From positions 1 through 64,000 of the forward strand of contig JBAZVN010000008.1 of the NCBI GenBank assembly GCA_041660815.1: 64,000 nucleotides of DNA, in the 5' to 3' direction. Numbering within the stretch: the stretch's first letter is position 1; each line of letters starts with the position of its first letter. The notes beneath the pieces are model-generated. The model was not told where the DNA came from. It did not search any database and saw nothing but the letters and a program-made list of their open reading frames with translations. Of the stretch, positions 52,401 to 62,339 are shown piece by piece. Both the position numbers and the translations under genes were made by a program. Origin of the DNA: PALSA-1006 sp041660815 (GTDB lineage Bacteria > Pseudomonadota > Gammaproteobacteria > Burkholderiales > Gallionellaceae).

Positions 52401-54683
52401 TTAAAACAAGGTTCCCAAGGTAAATTGGAAACGCTGCACTTTGTCCTGATCCTGAACACCTAGCGGCACGCCATAACTCAACTTAAGCGGTCCCACCGGG
52501 GAAAACCAGGTAATAGCCACTCCGGTAGAAAATCTTAAACCGGTTGAAGCGGGAACCTGCGTATCAGCGCCATATACCGCGCCGCTATCCAAAAAGGCAC
52601 TTAAGCGCACCGATTTTTCTTTGGCAAATCCGGGCATCGGAAACAATAATTCGGCGTTACCAATCACGCGCTTATTACCGCCGAGGGAATAATTATTGGC
52701 ATCACGCGGCCCCAACGAACTCGGCTCATATCCCCGCACTGAACCGACACCACCGGCATATAGATTTTTAAAGAACGGCAATACTTGCCCGCCATAACCG
52801 TTAGCCAGCCCCAGATCGCCGTTCAACATCAAAGTGATGTCGTTGCTTACCGGATAGAACCACTGATGCTGATATGTAATTTTAAAGTATTGTTGATCCG
52901 AGACCGGCATACTCACTTCGGTGAACGCACGCTGCACCGTCCCTTCCGTCGTATAAATGGCGCTATCGCGATCATCGCGACTCCAACCAACTGTTCCCAA
53001 TAAGTTTGCCGTGGTTGAACCAAACGTATTGATGTATTCCTGGAAGCGCGTCGGGCTATAACTTGTCAGCCCGATCGTTGCCTGCTCTGCGGCTAAACCA
53101 TAGTGAATCATTTGATCTTCATCCAGTGGCACGGCAAAACGCACTCCGCCGCCCAACGTATCCGAAGTGTATTGACTGATCGACACTGAATCGGTGTTGG
53201 TTTTACGTTTATACACGTCGAAACCACGACTCACGCCCTCATCGGTATAGTAGGGATTAGTGTAGGACACTGAATATACCTGATTGATTTTACTGGTATT
53301 TATTTGCGTCGAAAGGCTATTGCCAGTACCGAACAGATTGCTTTGCGAAACGCCCGCCATCAACGTCAAACCTTCAGTACTGCTAATACCCGCACCTACC
53401 GACAAATTCCCCGTAGATTTTTCCTCTACCGATATATTCAAATCCATCTGATCTTTGGTGCCGGCAACCGGAATTGTTTCGATATTCACAGCGCTAAAGA
53501 ATCCCAGCCGATCTACGCGCTGTTTGGATTTTTTAATTTTTTCAGTCGCAAACCAACCGCTTTCCATTTGACGAAACTCGCGGCGAATCACTTCGTCACG
53601 CGTCTTGGTATTTCCAGATACATTGATACGGCGAATAAACACGCGCTGATAGGGATCGGTAATAAAAGTGAAGCCAACCTGATGTTTTTCTTTGTTAATT
53701 TCCGGCGCAGCATTCACATTGGCAAACGCATAACCCTGATCCCCAAAACGTTCGGTAATTTTTTGCGATGAAGCTGTGATTGCTTTGCGCGAAAATACAT
53801 CGCCCGGTTGAATCTCGATTAACTTGCGAAGTTCCTCGTGAGTAAACACGGTTTGAGGTCCCACAACATTCACCGATGAAATAGTGTATTTCGGGCCTTC
53901 ATTAATATTCAGGGTGATAAATATATCTTTTTTATCGGGTGAAATAGAAACCTGGGTGGAGTCAATCGAAAACTCCATATAGCCGGAGTCCAGATAAAAA
54001 GTTCGTAGCGTCTCCAAATCAGCCGATAACTTCTGCTTGGAGTACTGGTCATTTTTACTTAACCAACTAAACACTCCGGGCGTACTCAGTTTCATCATAT
54101 CCAACAATTCAGTCTCGCTGTACGCTGAGCTGCCAACGATATTGATTTGCCTGATCTTGGACACTTGCCCCTCAACCACATTAAAACTCACCGATACACG
54201 GTTTCTTTCCAATTCTTTGATGGTTGTTTTAACTGCGACCGCATATTTTCCGCGCGCCACGTACTGGCGTTTAAGCTCCTGCTCGGACTTCTCCAGCGCG
54301 GACTTATCGAAAATTCGCCCTTCAGCCAAACCTATCTGTTTAAGATTGTCACGCAATTGATCTTTGGGAAAATCTGATACCCCGTTAATTTCAACACTTG
54401 CGATGGAGGGGCGTTCGCGCACCGCCACGATCATGATATCCCCCTCCGCATTGATACTCACGTCCTTGAAAAATCCGGTAGAAAATAAAGCCCGAATTGA
54501 ACTGGCTGCCAAATCATCCGTTAGCCTGTCGCCCACCTTAACAGGCAGATAACTAAACACCGTGCCGGCTTCAGTACGCTGAATACCTTCCACACGAATG
54601 TCTTTAATGACGAAAGGATCAATAGCCCATACAGAGGTGGCATACAACAGCGGGATAAGCCCCGCCAATTTCTTAAAATTCAT
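52401..54683 (-). CDS. bamA: Outer-membrane protein assembly factor BamA
   Basis: BamA is the core of the BAM machine that folds beta-barrel proteins into the outer membrane. The 760-residue precursor has a signal peptide (1-20), five POTRA domains (about 22-420) and a C-terminal 16-strand barrel (about 420-760) with the VRGYEPSSLGPRD loop region. It ends in the aromatic-terminated strand FQFTLGTLF. Confidence 0.97.
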   Translation of the reverse strand: MNFKKLAGLIPLLYATSVWAIDPFVIKDIRVEGIQRTEAGTVFSYLPVKVGDRLTDDLAASSIRALFSTGFFKDVSINAEGDIMIVAVRERPSIASVEINGVSDFPKDQLRDNLKQIGLAEGRIFDKSALEKSEQELKRQYVARGKYAVAVKTTIKELERNRVSVSFNVVEGQVSKIRQINIVGSSAYSETELLDMMKLSTPGVFSWLSKNDQYSKQKLSADLETLRTFYLDSGYMEFSIDSTQVSISPDKKDIFITLNINEGPKYTISSVNVVGPQTVFTHEELRKLIEIQPGDVFSRKAITASSQKITERFGDQGYAFANVNAAPEINKEKHQVGFTFITDPYQRVFIRRINVSGNTKTRDEVIRREFRQMESGWFATEKIKKSKQRVDRLGFFSAVNIETIPVAGTKDQMDLNISVEEKSTGNLSVGAGISSTEGLTLMAGVSQSNLFGTGNSLSTQINTSKINQVYSVSYTNPYYTDEGVSRGFDVYKRKTNTDSVSISQYTSDTLGGGVRFAVPLDEDQMIHYGLAAEQATIGLTSYSPTRFQEYINTFGSTTANLLGTVGWSRDDRDSAIYTTEGTVQRAFTEVSMPVSDQQYFKITYQHQWFYPVSNDITLMLNGDLGLANGYGGQVLPFFKNLYAGGVGSVRGYEPSSLGPRDANNYSLGGNKRVIGNAELLFPMPGFAKEKSVRLSAFLDSGAVYGADTQVPASTGLRFSTGVAITWFSPVGPLKLSYGVPLGVQDQDKVQRFQFTLGTLF

Positions 54684-54690
54684 TAGCTAT

Positions 54691-56043
54691 TCAACCTAAA
54701 ATCAAACGACTTATATCGTTATACAAAGCAAACACCATCAATGTCACGAGTAATGCTATGCCTACATTTTGTCCGGCTTCCCATAATTTTTCAGAGACCG
54801 GACTACCCTTTAAGAGTTCAATCGAATAATACAGCAAATGCCCGCCATCCAATAATGGGATGGGGAGTAAATTCAACACCCCGAGACTGATACTAATCAG
54901 CGCGAGAAAGCCCAAATAAGCGCCCCATCCAATTTGCGCCGATTGCCCTGCATAATCGGCAATGGTAATCGGGCCACTTAAATTCTTCAACGATACCTCG
55001 CCCAACAACATGTTCCACATCATTTTAACGCTGACTACCGAAGTTTCCCAAGTCTTGCTTATCGCTTCGTTCAGTGCCGCAAATGGTGCATAACTGACTT
55101 CGGTCATCAACGCTGCAAAAGCATCACGATCGATGCGCGGCGCAGCGCCGATTTTTCCGATTAATGTACCCGACTCGTCGACTGAATCCGGCGTAAGTTT
55201 CAGTGCCAGAATACTGCCCGCACGCTCAATCTCGACAAGCAGAGCTTGTTGCGGGTGGGCGCGCACGACATTAACGAAGCCATCCCACAGGGTAATATCT
55301 TGTTCATTTACACGCAGAATTTTATCTTTTGCCAGCAATCCGGCACGCTCCGCGGCACCGCCGGCAAGGACTTTTTCAATTATCGGCGCAATTGGCGGTT
55401 GATAAGGATGCAGACCCAAGTTACTCAAGAAATCACCGTCCAAATCAGCAGGCGTTAAAGAACTCATGTCCAACACACGGAACAGCGTTTCACCGTCAGA
55501 AGTGCGTAACTGCAAATTCGCCTCACCTTGTTGCAACACCAAATCGAGCAATACCCAGCGCACTTCCTGCCAACTCTGCGTAAGCTGCCCGTTAATGCTG
55601 ACAATCATTTCCTGTGCGCGCAATTGGGCTGCCGCAGCCGGGGTAGACTGGGGAACTTCACCGAGAATTGGTTTTAAGCCGGGAACGCCATAGATAAACA
55701 ATGCCCAATACAATACGATAGCTAACAGAAAATTGGCGACCGGCCCCGCCACCACAATTGCCATACGTTTCAATACCGGCTGGCGATTGAAAGTGCGCCC
55801 CAATTCTTCAGTGGCAACCTCACCTTCACGCTCATCCAGCATTTTTACGTATCCGCCAAGGGGAATCAAAGAGACCACCCATTCCGTTTCGCCACCGGCA
55901 AATTTTTTTGAGTAAAGTACCCGGCCGAAACCCAGTGAAAAACGTAATACTTTGACATTGCATAGACGCGCAATCCAGTAATGTCCCAGTTCATGGAACA
56001 ATACCAGCACCACAATCGCCAAAATAAATGCCGCTAGTGTCAT
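54691..56043 (-). CDS. rseP: RIP zinc metalloprotease RseP
   Basis: RseP cuts membrane-embedded anti-sigma factor to release sigma-E when outer-membrane proteins misfold. The 450-residue protein has HELGH in the first membrane segment (about 18-22), two PDZ domains (about 115-300) and the second metal motif LLDGGHLLYY near residue 400. It sits upstream of bamA and skp, fitting an envelope-stress link. Confidence 0.96.
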   Translation of the reverse strand: MTLAAFILAIVVLVLFHELGHYWIARLCNVKVLRFSLGFGRVLYSKKFAGGETEWVVSLIPLGGYVKMLDEREGEVATEELGRTFNRQPVLKRMAIVVAGPVANFLLAIVLYWALFIYGVPGLKPILGEVPQSTPAAAAQLRAQEMIVSINGQLTQSWQEVRWVLLDLVLQQGEANLQLRTSDGETLFRVLDMSSLTPADLDGDFLSNLGLHPYQPPIAPIIEKVLAGGAAERAGLLAKDKILRVNEQDITLWDGFVNVVRAHPQQALLVEIERAGSILALKLTPDSVDESGTLIGKIGAAPRIDRDAFAALMTEVSYAPFAALNEAISKTWETSVVSVKMMWNMLLGEVSLKNLSGPITIADYAGQSAQIGWGAYLGFLALISISLGVLNLLPIPLLDGGHLLYYSIELLKGSPVSEKLWEAGQNVGIALLVTLMVFALYNDISRLILG

Positions 56044-57218
56044 CGGTTAATCCAAGTCTGTGCGGCACTACGTGCCTGCTCATCAGCCTGCAGCACATCT
56101 TCCAGCACATCCACCGTAAGTGAAGGCAACTTATCCAGGACATCGGCAATTAAACGCGGTATATCGAGGAAGGCGATGCGTTTTTCCAAAAACGCTGCCA
56201 CCGCAACCTCGTTTGCCGCATTCATAATGGCCGGTGCGGTTCCGCCCGTGCGCAACGCGCGATACGCCAAAGCCAAACACGGGAAACGCTGAAAATCCGG
56301 CTCCTCGAAATCCAGGCGGGCAATTTTAAATAAATCCAAAGGCGCCACGCCCGAAGGAATACGCTGCGGATAGGCCAACCCATAGGCAATCGGCGTGCGC
56401 ATATCGGGATTACCAAGTTGCGCCACAACCGAGCCGTCCACATATTGCACCATCGAATGAATCACACTTTGCGGATGCACCACCACCTGAATGTAATCCG
56501 CGTGCGCATTAAACAACCAGTGCGCCTCGATGACCTCCAATCCCTTGTTCATCATGGTGGCGGAATCGACCGAAATTTTGCGCCCCATACTCCAGTTCGG
56601 ATGGGCACAAGCTTGCTCGGGAGTTACATTTTTTAAATCCGCGAGTGCGGTATTGCGAAACGGACCGCCGGAAGCCGTCAGCAGAATTTTGCTCACCCCG
56701 GCGACATTAAGATCGCCCGAATAGTGTTGCGGCAATGCCTGAAAAATAGCATTGTGTTCGCTGTCAATTGGCAGCAGGGGCGAGCCACTTTGTCGAATTG
56801 CATCCATAAATATGCGCCCCGCCATGACCAATGTTTCTTTATTAGCCAACAAAATACGTTTTCCGGCACGCGCTGCGGCCAGTGTGGGACGCAACCCGGC
56901 GGCGCCAACAATAGCCGCCATCACAGAATTCACCTCAATAGATTCAGATACTTGCACAAGCGCCTCAACGCCGCACAATACTTCGGTATCCAAACCGGCT
57001 TGTTTAATATTTTGGGAGAGACGCAGTGCGGCTGACACATCCAGCAATACCGCGTATTTCGGATGAAATTGCCGGCATTGCTCAAATAGCAATTCATCCT
57101 GCTGATTCGCCGTCAACGCGAAAATTTTATATAGATCAGGATGGCGTGCCACCACATCCAATGTGCTTTTGCCGATACTACCGGTGGAACCCAGAACGGT
57201 AATAAGTTGTTTAGTCAT
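56040..57218 (-). CDS. dxr: 1-deoxy-D-xylulose 5-phosphate reductoisomerase
   Basis: Dxr makes methylerythritol 4-phosphate, the committed step of isoprenoid synthesis; undecaprenyl phosphate from UppS depends on it. The 392-residue protein has the NADPH motif GSTGSIGKSTL and the metal-binding site IDSEHNAIFQAL. It overlaps rseP by four bases. Confidence 0.96.
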   Translation of the reverse strand: MTKQLITVLGSTGSIGKSTLDVVARHPDLYKIFALTANQQDELLFEQCRQFHPKYAVLLDVSAALRLSQNIKQAGLDTEVLCGVEALVQVSESIEVNSVMAAIVGAAGLRPTLAAARAGKRILLANKETLVMAGRIFMDAIRQSGSPLLPIDSEHNAIFQALPQHYSGDLNVAGVSKILLTASGGPFRNTALADLKNVTPEQACAHPNWSMGRKISVDSATMMNKGLEVIEAHWLFNAHADYIQVVVHPQSVIHSMVQYVDGSVVAQLGNPDMRTPIAYGLAYPQRIPSGVAPLDLFKIARLDFEEPDFQRFPCLALAYRALRTGGTAPAIMNAANEVAVAAFLEKRIAFLDIPRLIADVLDKLPSLTVDVLEDVLQADEQARSAAQTWINR

Positions 57219-57325
57219 AATGATCTACAAAAGAAATAGGGACAAGAGTATAGGAAAAAGATAAAAGCCTTTATTGAGCTGTTTCCCGTGAGCACCCGAG
57301 GCGCGCCACTCCCACTCTTGTAACA

Positions 57326-58150
57326 TTAGGCCAGTTGTTGAAAAACCAACGCTAGGGCCGCAAACGGCAACGTTGAAGTCAATGCGTCAATACGGTCCAA
57401 CAAACCACCATGCCCCGGCAATAGCGTGCCACTATCTTTTACACCGGCTTGACGCTTAACCGCCGATTCAAATAAATCACCGATCACCGCCAAACCAACC
57501 CACCACCACGAAGCGATGATAATTCCCGGTAATATCGGATAGTTTTTAAATAGACCGGTACTCCACCCTACAATCAAAACATAAATTGTCACTATCAGGA
57601 GTGCACCGAACACGCCTTCCCAAGTCTTACCCGGACTAATTTCCGGTGCCAATTTATTTTGACCGAATTTCTTTCCCGCGAAATAGGCGGCAGTATCTGC
57701 CACCCAAACGACCGACATGGCGCCCAGCAACCACCAGGGACTGGCGCTGCGTAAATCAATCATTGCCAAGCCGGTTGGGATCAGCACTGCCCACCCGGTA
57801 AGCCCCATAATCCAAATATTTTGCGGGCGCCAACCGGCAATCATCCAAGCCGGCACGATCAACACCCACAATATTACTGCGGCAAAATACCAAAACAGGT
57901 GGGGCAATGGCACTGTTCCAGGACTGTAACCCGAATCCAACCAGAATATCGCGATCATCAATAGCAAAGAAACAGCGCAATATGCTGTGGCGAATCGGCC
58001 CGACATTTTAGACATGCGCGCCCATTCCACCGCGCCCTGCCAAACCATGAGTGCGATCAATGCAGACCATGCCAGAGGAGGTAATGCAAACAGCGCGGCG
58101 AGCAGCGCAACAAACAATATAACCGCAGTAATAACGCGTTGTTTAAGCAT
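57326..58150 (-). CDS. cdsA: Phosphatidate cytidylyltransferase
   Basis: CdsA makes CDP-diacylglycerol from phosphatidic acid and CTP for phospholipid synthesis. The 274-residue protein has about eight membrane helices and the C-terminal family signature DSGTLLPGHGGLLDRID. Its ATG at 58150 overlaps the uppS stop by eight bases; a five-codon longer frame was rejected. Confidence 0.94.
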   Translation of the reverse strand: MLKQRVITAVILFVALLAALFALPPLAWSALIALMVWQGAVEWARMSKMSGRFATAYCAVSLLLMIAIFWLDSGYSPGTVPLPHLFWYFAAVILWVLIVPAWMIAGWRPQNIWIMGLTGWAVLIPTGLAMIDLRSASPWWLLGAMSVVWVADTAAYFAGKKFGQNKLAPEISPGKTWEGVFGALLIVTIYVLIVGWSTGLFKNYPILPGIIIASWWWVGLAVIGDLFESAVKRQAGVKDSGTLLPGHGGLLDRIDALTSTLPFAALALVFQQLA

Positions 58151-58907
58151 CGGACTTATTTTCAATTAACTGTTCGCTGGTACGGCCAAAGCGCCGCTCG
58201 CGTTTTTGATAGGATTGAATCGCGGCTTCCAATGCTGCACGATCAAAGGCCGGCCATAATGTGTCGGTAAAATACAGTTCGGTATAGGCAAGTTGCCATA
58301 ACAGGAAATTACTAATTCTCTGCTCACCGCCTGTTCGAATAAACAGATCAGGTTCGGGCGCGTAATGCATCGACAAAAACGGCTCCAAATCTTCTTCATT
58401 AAAGTTGCCCATTTTCTCGGGTTGCGCCAGGCTGAGTTGGTGTACCGCATTCATGATGTCCCAACGCCCGCCATAATTTGCAGCAATCGTGAGCGTCAGA
58501 CCGTCATTATTGGCCGTTAAAGCTTCAGCTTCAGCAATGTATTTTTTGAGCAGGTCATCGAAGCGACTTGTATCGCCGATGATAATGAGGCGCACATTAT
58601 TCTTGTGCAAGTTGGAGACTTCGCGTTCCAGCATCTTGACGAAAAGTTGCATCAAAAATGAAACTTCGTCATCGGGACGCCGCCAATTTTCACTACTAAA
58701 GGCGAACAGCGTGAGATATTTCACGCCCAACTGACGACACGCCTTAACCATCTCGCGCACGGTTTCCACGCCGCGCTGATGGCCTGCCACGCGCGGTAAT
58801 AAACGCTTTTTAGCCCAACGCCCATTGCCGTCCATAATCATTGCGATATGACATGGTGCTTCAGGCGCATCCGGTATGGTACGAGTTGAACTTCTAAATA
58901 GCGCCAT
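58143..58907 (-). CDS. uppS: Undecaprenyl diphosphate synthase
   Basis: UppS builds the C55 carrier for peptidoglycan and lipopolysaccharide. The 254-residue protein has the catalytic MIMDGNGRWAKKR (key Asp), FSSENWRRP and the RTGGEQRISNFLLWQLAYTE stretch. The ATG at 58907 has AAAGG upstream; an 11-codon longer frame was rejected. Confidence 0.95.
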   Translation of the reverse strand: MALFRSSTRTIPDAPEAPCHIAMIMDGNGRWAKKRLLPRVAGHQRGVETVREMVKACRQLGVKYLTLFAFSSENWRRPDDEVSFLMQLFVKMLEREVSNLHKNNVRLIIIGDTSRFDDLLKKYIAEAEALTANNDGLTLTIAANYGGRWDIMNAVHQLSLAQPEKMGNFNEEDLEPFLSMHYAPEPDLFIRTGGEQRISNFLLWQLAYTELYFTDTLWPAFDRAALEAAIQSYQKRERRFGRTSEQLIENKSDA

Positions 58908-58921
58908 TATTAAATACCTTT

Positions 58922-58986
58922 GAGGGGTAAGGTACGACATGCAGGATTCGGGGGCAAACAGGGCGCATACAACACACCCTTACCTC
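58922..58986 (-). other. Stem-forming spacer between frr and uppS
   Basis: GAGGGGTAAGG and CCCTTACCTC can pair (one bulge) across a 44-base loop in the 88-bp gap. No T tract, so it is not a standard terminator; it may help separate expression of the two genes. Confidence 0.3.
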
Positions 58987-58995
58987 GCATTCCAA

Positions 58996-59553
58996 TTAGA
59001 CTGCCATTAAATCTGTTTCTTTAGTTTGCAAGGCTTTGTCAATCTCCCCCACAAAACGATCTGTAAATTTTTGCACTTCATCCTGCGCGCGGCGCTCTTC
59101 GTCTTCACCGACCTCTTTATCTTTGAGTAATTTTTTCAATTGCTCATTGGCATCACGACGAATGTTACGCAAGGCCACTTTTGCATTTTCAGCTTCGTTA
59201 CGCACCACCTTAATTAAGTCGCGGCGACGCTCTTCGGTCAACATCGGCATCGGCACGCGAATAACATCACCATTCGTAGAGGGATTCAAACCCAAATCGG
59301 CATCACGAATCGCCTTCTCCACCGGGGATATCATGTTTTTCTCCCAAGGCTGCACACCAATAGTACGCGCATCAATCAGCGTCACATTGGCAACTTGGGT
59401 AATCAGGGTCGGGCTACCGTAATAATCCACTGTTACATGATCCAAAATACCCGCGTGCGCGCGACCGGTGCGCACTTTACTCAAATCAACCTTAAGGGCT
59501 TCCAGCGACTTAAGCATTTTCTGTTCTACGTTCTTTTTGATATCAGCAATCAT
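58996..59553 (-). CDS. frr: Ribosome recycling factor
   Basis: With EF-G it splits post-termination ribosomes. The 185-residue protein has the helical domain and the KVRTGRAHAGILD, VNLTxPPLTEERRRDL-type (here MPMLTEERRRDL) motifs. It lies between pyrH and uppS as in most proteobacteria. Confidence 0.97.
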   Translation of the reverse strand: MIADIKKNVEQKMLKSLEALKVDLSKVRTGRAHAGILDHVTVDYYGSPTLITQVANVTLIDARTIGVQPWEKNMISPVEKAIRDADLGLNPSTNGDVIRVPMPMLTEERRRDLIKVVRNEAENAKVALRNIRRDANEQLKKLLKDKEVGEDEERRAQDEVQKFTDRFVGEIDKALQTKETDLMAV

Positions 59554-59566
59554 CTCTAATTCCTTG

Positions 59567-60289
59567 TCAATCGCAATGCACTAACGTGCCTTCGTCTTGT
59601 CCTGTTACGACACTTTTTAGCGCGCCCGCCTTAAAAATATTAAACACGATAATGGGCAATTTTTGGTCGCGGCACAGGGTCAAAGCCGTCGCGTCCATCA
59701 CCTTCAAATCTTTGCTGATCGCCTCGTCAAAACTGACCTTATGATAACGCGTTGCAGTCGGGTCTTTCTTGGGATCTGCCGTATAAACACCATCCACTTT
59801 GGTCGCTTTAATTACTACATCCGCCGACATCTCCACGCCGCGCAACGCTGCGGCAGTGTCAGTTGTAAAGAAAGGACTACCAATGCCCGCCGCAAAAATA
59901 ACGACCTTGCCTTCCTCCAAATAACGCAAGGCTTTGCCGCGAATAAACGGCTCTGCAACCTGCTCCAGATTTAATGCGGATTGCACGCGGCAAGGTACCC
60001 CGCCTCGCGTCATCGCATCTTGCAAAGCCATGGCATTCATCACCGTGGCCAACATACCCATGTAATCAGCGGTAGCCCGATCCATCCCCGCTGCAGCGGG
60101 AGCCACACCGCGGAAAATATTTCCCCCGCCAATCACAATCGCCACCTGCACACCCAAGCCCACCACTTCGGCGATTTCTGACACTATGCGTTCGATAACA
60201 GCACGGTTAATACCGTAACTGTCGTCTCCCATCAAAGCTTCACCGGAGAGCTTAAGCAGAATGCGTTTATAGGCGGGGGCGTTGGACAT
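59567..60289 (-). CDS. pyrH: Uridylate kinase
   Basis: PyrH phosphorylates UMP to UDP. The 240-residue protein of the amino acid kinase family has LKLSGEALMG, IGGGNIFRG and the VYTADPKKDPTA loop. The ATG at 60289 starts four bases after the tsf stop; a 30-codon longer frame would run into tsf. Confidence 0.97.
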   Translation of the reverse strand: MSNAPAYKRILLKLSGEALMGDDSYGINRAVIERIVSEIAEVVGLGVQVAIVIGGGNIFRGVAPAAAGMDRATADYMGMLATVMNAMALQDAMTRGGVPCRVQSALNLEQVAEPFIRGKALRYLEEGKVVIFAAGIGSPFFTTDTAAALRGVEMSADVVIKATKVDGVYTADPKKDPTATRYHKVSFDEAISKDLKVMDATALTLCRDQKLPIIVFNIFKAGALKSVVTGQDEGTLVHCD

Positions 60290-60293
60290 AGTT

Positions 60294-61190
60294 TTAGTCT
60301 TTCTTGATAGCGGCAATAGTCGCAGCCACTTCGGCCGCATAATCTTCAACTTTCTTCTCAATGCCCTCGCCGACCACAAACATTTGGAAGGCGCTTACCG
60401 TTGCACTTTTAGCCTTCAAAAACTGTTCGATCGTCTGCTTGCCGTCTTCCGCTTTAACAAAAACCTGACCGAGCAAAGTCACATCTTTGAGGAATTTTTG
60501 CACGGTACCTTCAGCAATTTTTTCCAGCATTGCTTCAGGTTTGCCGGCTTCCTTGGCTTTTTCAATCGCGATACGACGCTCTGTAGCGATTTCTTCAGGG
60601 TTTACACCGGAAGCATCAACCGACTTTGGCTTGCTGGCAGCAATGTGCATACACAAATCACGCCCCATTGCCTCGTCACCACCGGTGTAGCTCAGCAACA
60701 CGCCGATTTTACTACCGTGCAGATAACTGGAAAGCTTGCCGGTTGTTGTTGCATAGCGCTCGAAACGACGAATCGTAACGTTCTCGCCCAATTTCATCAC
60801 TAAGGCTTTGCGAGTTTCTTCCACAGAAGAAGAACCCATTGGCAGTACCAGCAATGCCTCAATATCAGCCGGGTCATTCTTGGCGACAATTTCGGCTACA
60901 TTTTTGGCAAAGGCGACGAAATCGTCATTCTTGGCTACAAAGTCGGTTTCACAGTTAATTTCCGCTACAGCACCCGTTTTACCATCCGGCGTAATAAACG
61001 AGCTGACCACGCCTTCAGCAGTTACCCGCGAGGCCGCCTTGCTGGCTTTTGCACCGCTCTTGATACGCAGTAATTCTTCGGCTGCTTTAAAATCACCATC
61101 CGTCTCAGTCAGCGCTTTTTTACATTCCATCATGCCCAGGCCGGTTGCCTGACGTAACTCCATAACCATCCCTGCGGTAATTGCCGCCAT
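60294..61190 (-). CDS. tsf: Elongation factor Ts
   Basis: EF-Ts exchanges GDP for GTP on EF-Tu. The 298-residue protein has the N-terminal helical domain with LRQATGLGMMECKKAL and INCETDFVAKN, and a standard length. A good AGGAG ribosome site precedes the start. It follows rpsB after a hairpin with a T tract. Confidence 0.97.
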   Translation of the reverse strand: MAAITAGMVMELRQATGLGMMECKKALTETDGDFKAAEELLRIKSGAKASKAASRVTAEGVVSSFITPDGKTGAVAEINCETDFVAKNDDFVAFAKNVAEIVAKNDPADIEALLVLPMGSSSVEETRKALVMKLGENVTIRRFERYATTTGKLSSYLHGSKIGVLLSYTGGDEAMGRDLCMHIAASKPKSVDASGVNPEEIATERRIAIEKAKEAGKPEAMLEKIAEGTVQKFLKDVTLLGQVFVKAEDGKQTIEQFLKAKSATVSAFQMFVVGEGIEKKVEDYAAEVAATIAAIKKD

Positions 61191-61222
61191 ATTGCACTCC
61201 TAACAAATCATATTTATAAAAA

Positions 61223-61240
61223 AAGGGGCTTGCGCCCCTT
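61223..61240 (-). terminator. Attenuator-type hairpin between rpsB and tsf
   Basis: On the minus strand AAGGGGC-GCAA-GCCCCTT is followed at once by TTTTTT. This partial terminator lets S2 be made in excess of EF-Ts, as at the same place in Escherichia coli. Confidence 0.7.
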
Positions 61241-61257
61241 CGTCGTGGAGAGGCAGC

Positions 61258-61980
61258 TTACGCGGCACTCGCCTCGACTTGTTCCTTCAACTCGGTCAAT
61301 GCGGCAGCACGACCTTCCAAAATTGCATCGGCCACGCCGCGTGCATATAAACGAATCGCCTGACTTGAGTCATCGTTACCGGGGATCACAAAATCCACAC
61401 CCAACGGACTGTGGTTAGTATCGACCACGCCGATTACCGGAATTCCCAGCTTCTGCGCTTCAGTGATCGTGCCCTTTTGGTAGCCCACGTCGATCACGAA
61501 AATCGCCGATGGTAAACCTTGCAAATCTTTAATTCCACCCAAGCTGCGCTCCAACTTTTCCATCTCGCGACGGAACATCAAACCTTCTTTCTTGGAAACT
61601 TTCTCGATGCTGCCGTCGGCAACCATTGCTTCCAGATCGCGCAGGCGCTTGATGGAGAGTTGTACAGTCTTGAAATTGGTCAACATGCCGCCCAACCAGC
61701 GATAATCCACATAAGGAGAACCGGCACGAATCGCCTCTTCGCGAATGATTTCGCGTGCCTGACGCTTGGTTGCCACAAACAGAATAGTGCCTTTTTTAGC
61801 AGCCAGTTTGCTCACATGCTTCAACGCATCGTTGAACATCACGACGGTTTTTTCCAAGTTTACAATGTGAATTTTATTGCGATGACCGAAGATGTACGGA
61901 GCCATCTTGGGATTCCAAAAACGTGTTTGGTGTCCGAAATGAACACCCGCTTCCAACATTTGACGCATGGTTACTGCCAT
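61258..61980 (-). CDS. rpsB: 30S ribosomal protein S2
   Basis: A 240-residue ribosomal protein with the family opening MAVTMRQMLEAGVHFGHQTR and IFVIDVGYQKGTITEAQKLGIPVI (key VIDV and E-A-x-KL-IP). First gene of the long leftward block. Confidence 0.98.
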   Translation of the reverse strand: MAVTMRQMLEAGVHFGHQTRFWNPKMAPYIFGHRNKIHIVNLEKTVVMFNDALKHVSKLAAKKGTILFVATKRQAREIIREEAIRAGSPYVDYRWLGGMLTNFKTVQLSIKRLRDLEAMVADGSIEKVSKKEGLMFRREMEKLERSLGGIKDLQGLPSAIFVIDVGYQKGTITEAQKLGIPVIGVVDTNHSPLGVDFVIPGNDDSSQAIRLYARGVADAILEGRAAALTELKEQVEASAA

Positions 61981-62105
61981 AAATTACTCCAATGTGTTAA
62001 GGGTTAAGTTCCACCACCCGTCAGCCTGACCCCGAAGGGCACCCCAACATGAACGGATGTGCGAATAATGCTTGCCAAGCCAAATGCCCGACAAACAGGG
62101 CGCGG
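61981..62105 (-). promoter_or_regulatory. rpsB leader with UUCG-capped hairpin
   Basis: About 120 bases between the promoter and rpsB. It contains a CCC-UUCG-GGG stem (62030-62039) and further dyads, as in S2-autoregulated leaders. Control by free S2 is inferred. Confidence 0.4.
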
Positions 62106-62134
62106 ATTATACCCGAAACACGCTTCCAACTCAA
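62106..62134 (-). promoter_or_regulatory. Promoter of rpsB
   Basis: Minus strand TTGAGT (62129-62134), 17-bp spacer, perfect TATAAT (62106-62111), then CCGCGCC, the stringent-response type discriminator expected for ribosomal genes. The gap 61981-62339 also holds a CCCCGA/TCGGGG stem (62293-62308) shortly before flhA; nothing else was recognised there. Confidence 0.85.
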
Positions 62135-62339
62135 CCTAAAATAACAGAACTACTTGTTTGAAATGCGCCGTGGAATTGGAGAGCACCAAAAAATTCGCCC
62201 TACATTCCTCTTTCCATCAAATAACCCCATAAATCCCCCTCTATTCCTCCGCTCGAATTTCCCTGAAGTTCAGATAATAGGCATAACCAAACCCCCGATT
62301 TTTCGGGGTTGCAATGACAGATATTAAGGGACGCAGCAC

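Noticed and set aside
57242..57321. ACAAGAGT/ACTCTTGT dyad between dxr and cdsA
   Set aside because: Eight bases separated by 64; no T tract and no known regulator; probably chance.
62293..62308. CCCCGA/TCGGGG stem before flhA as a terminator
   Set aside because: No T tract follows on either strand and it lies upstream of the gene it would have to end.
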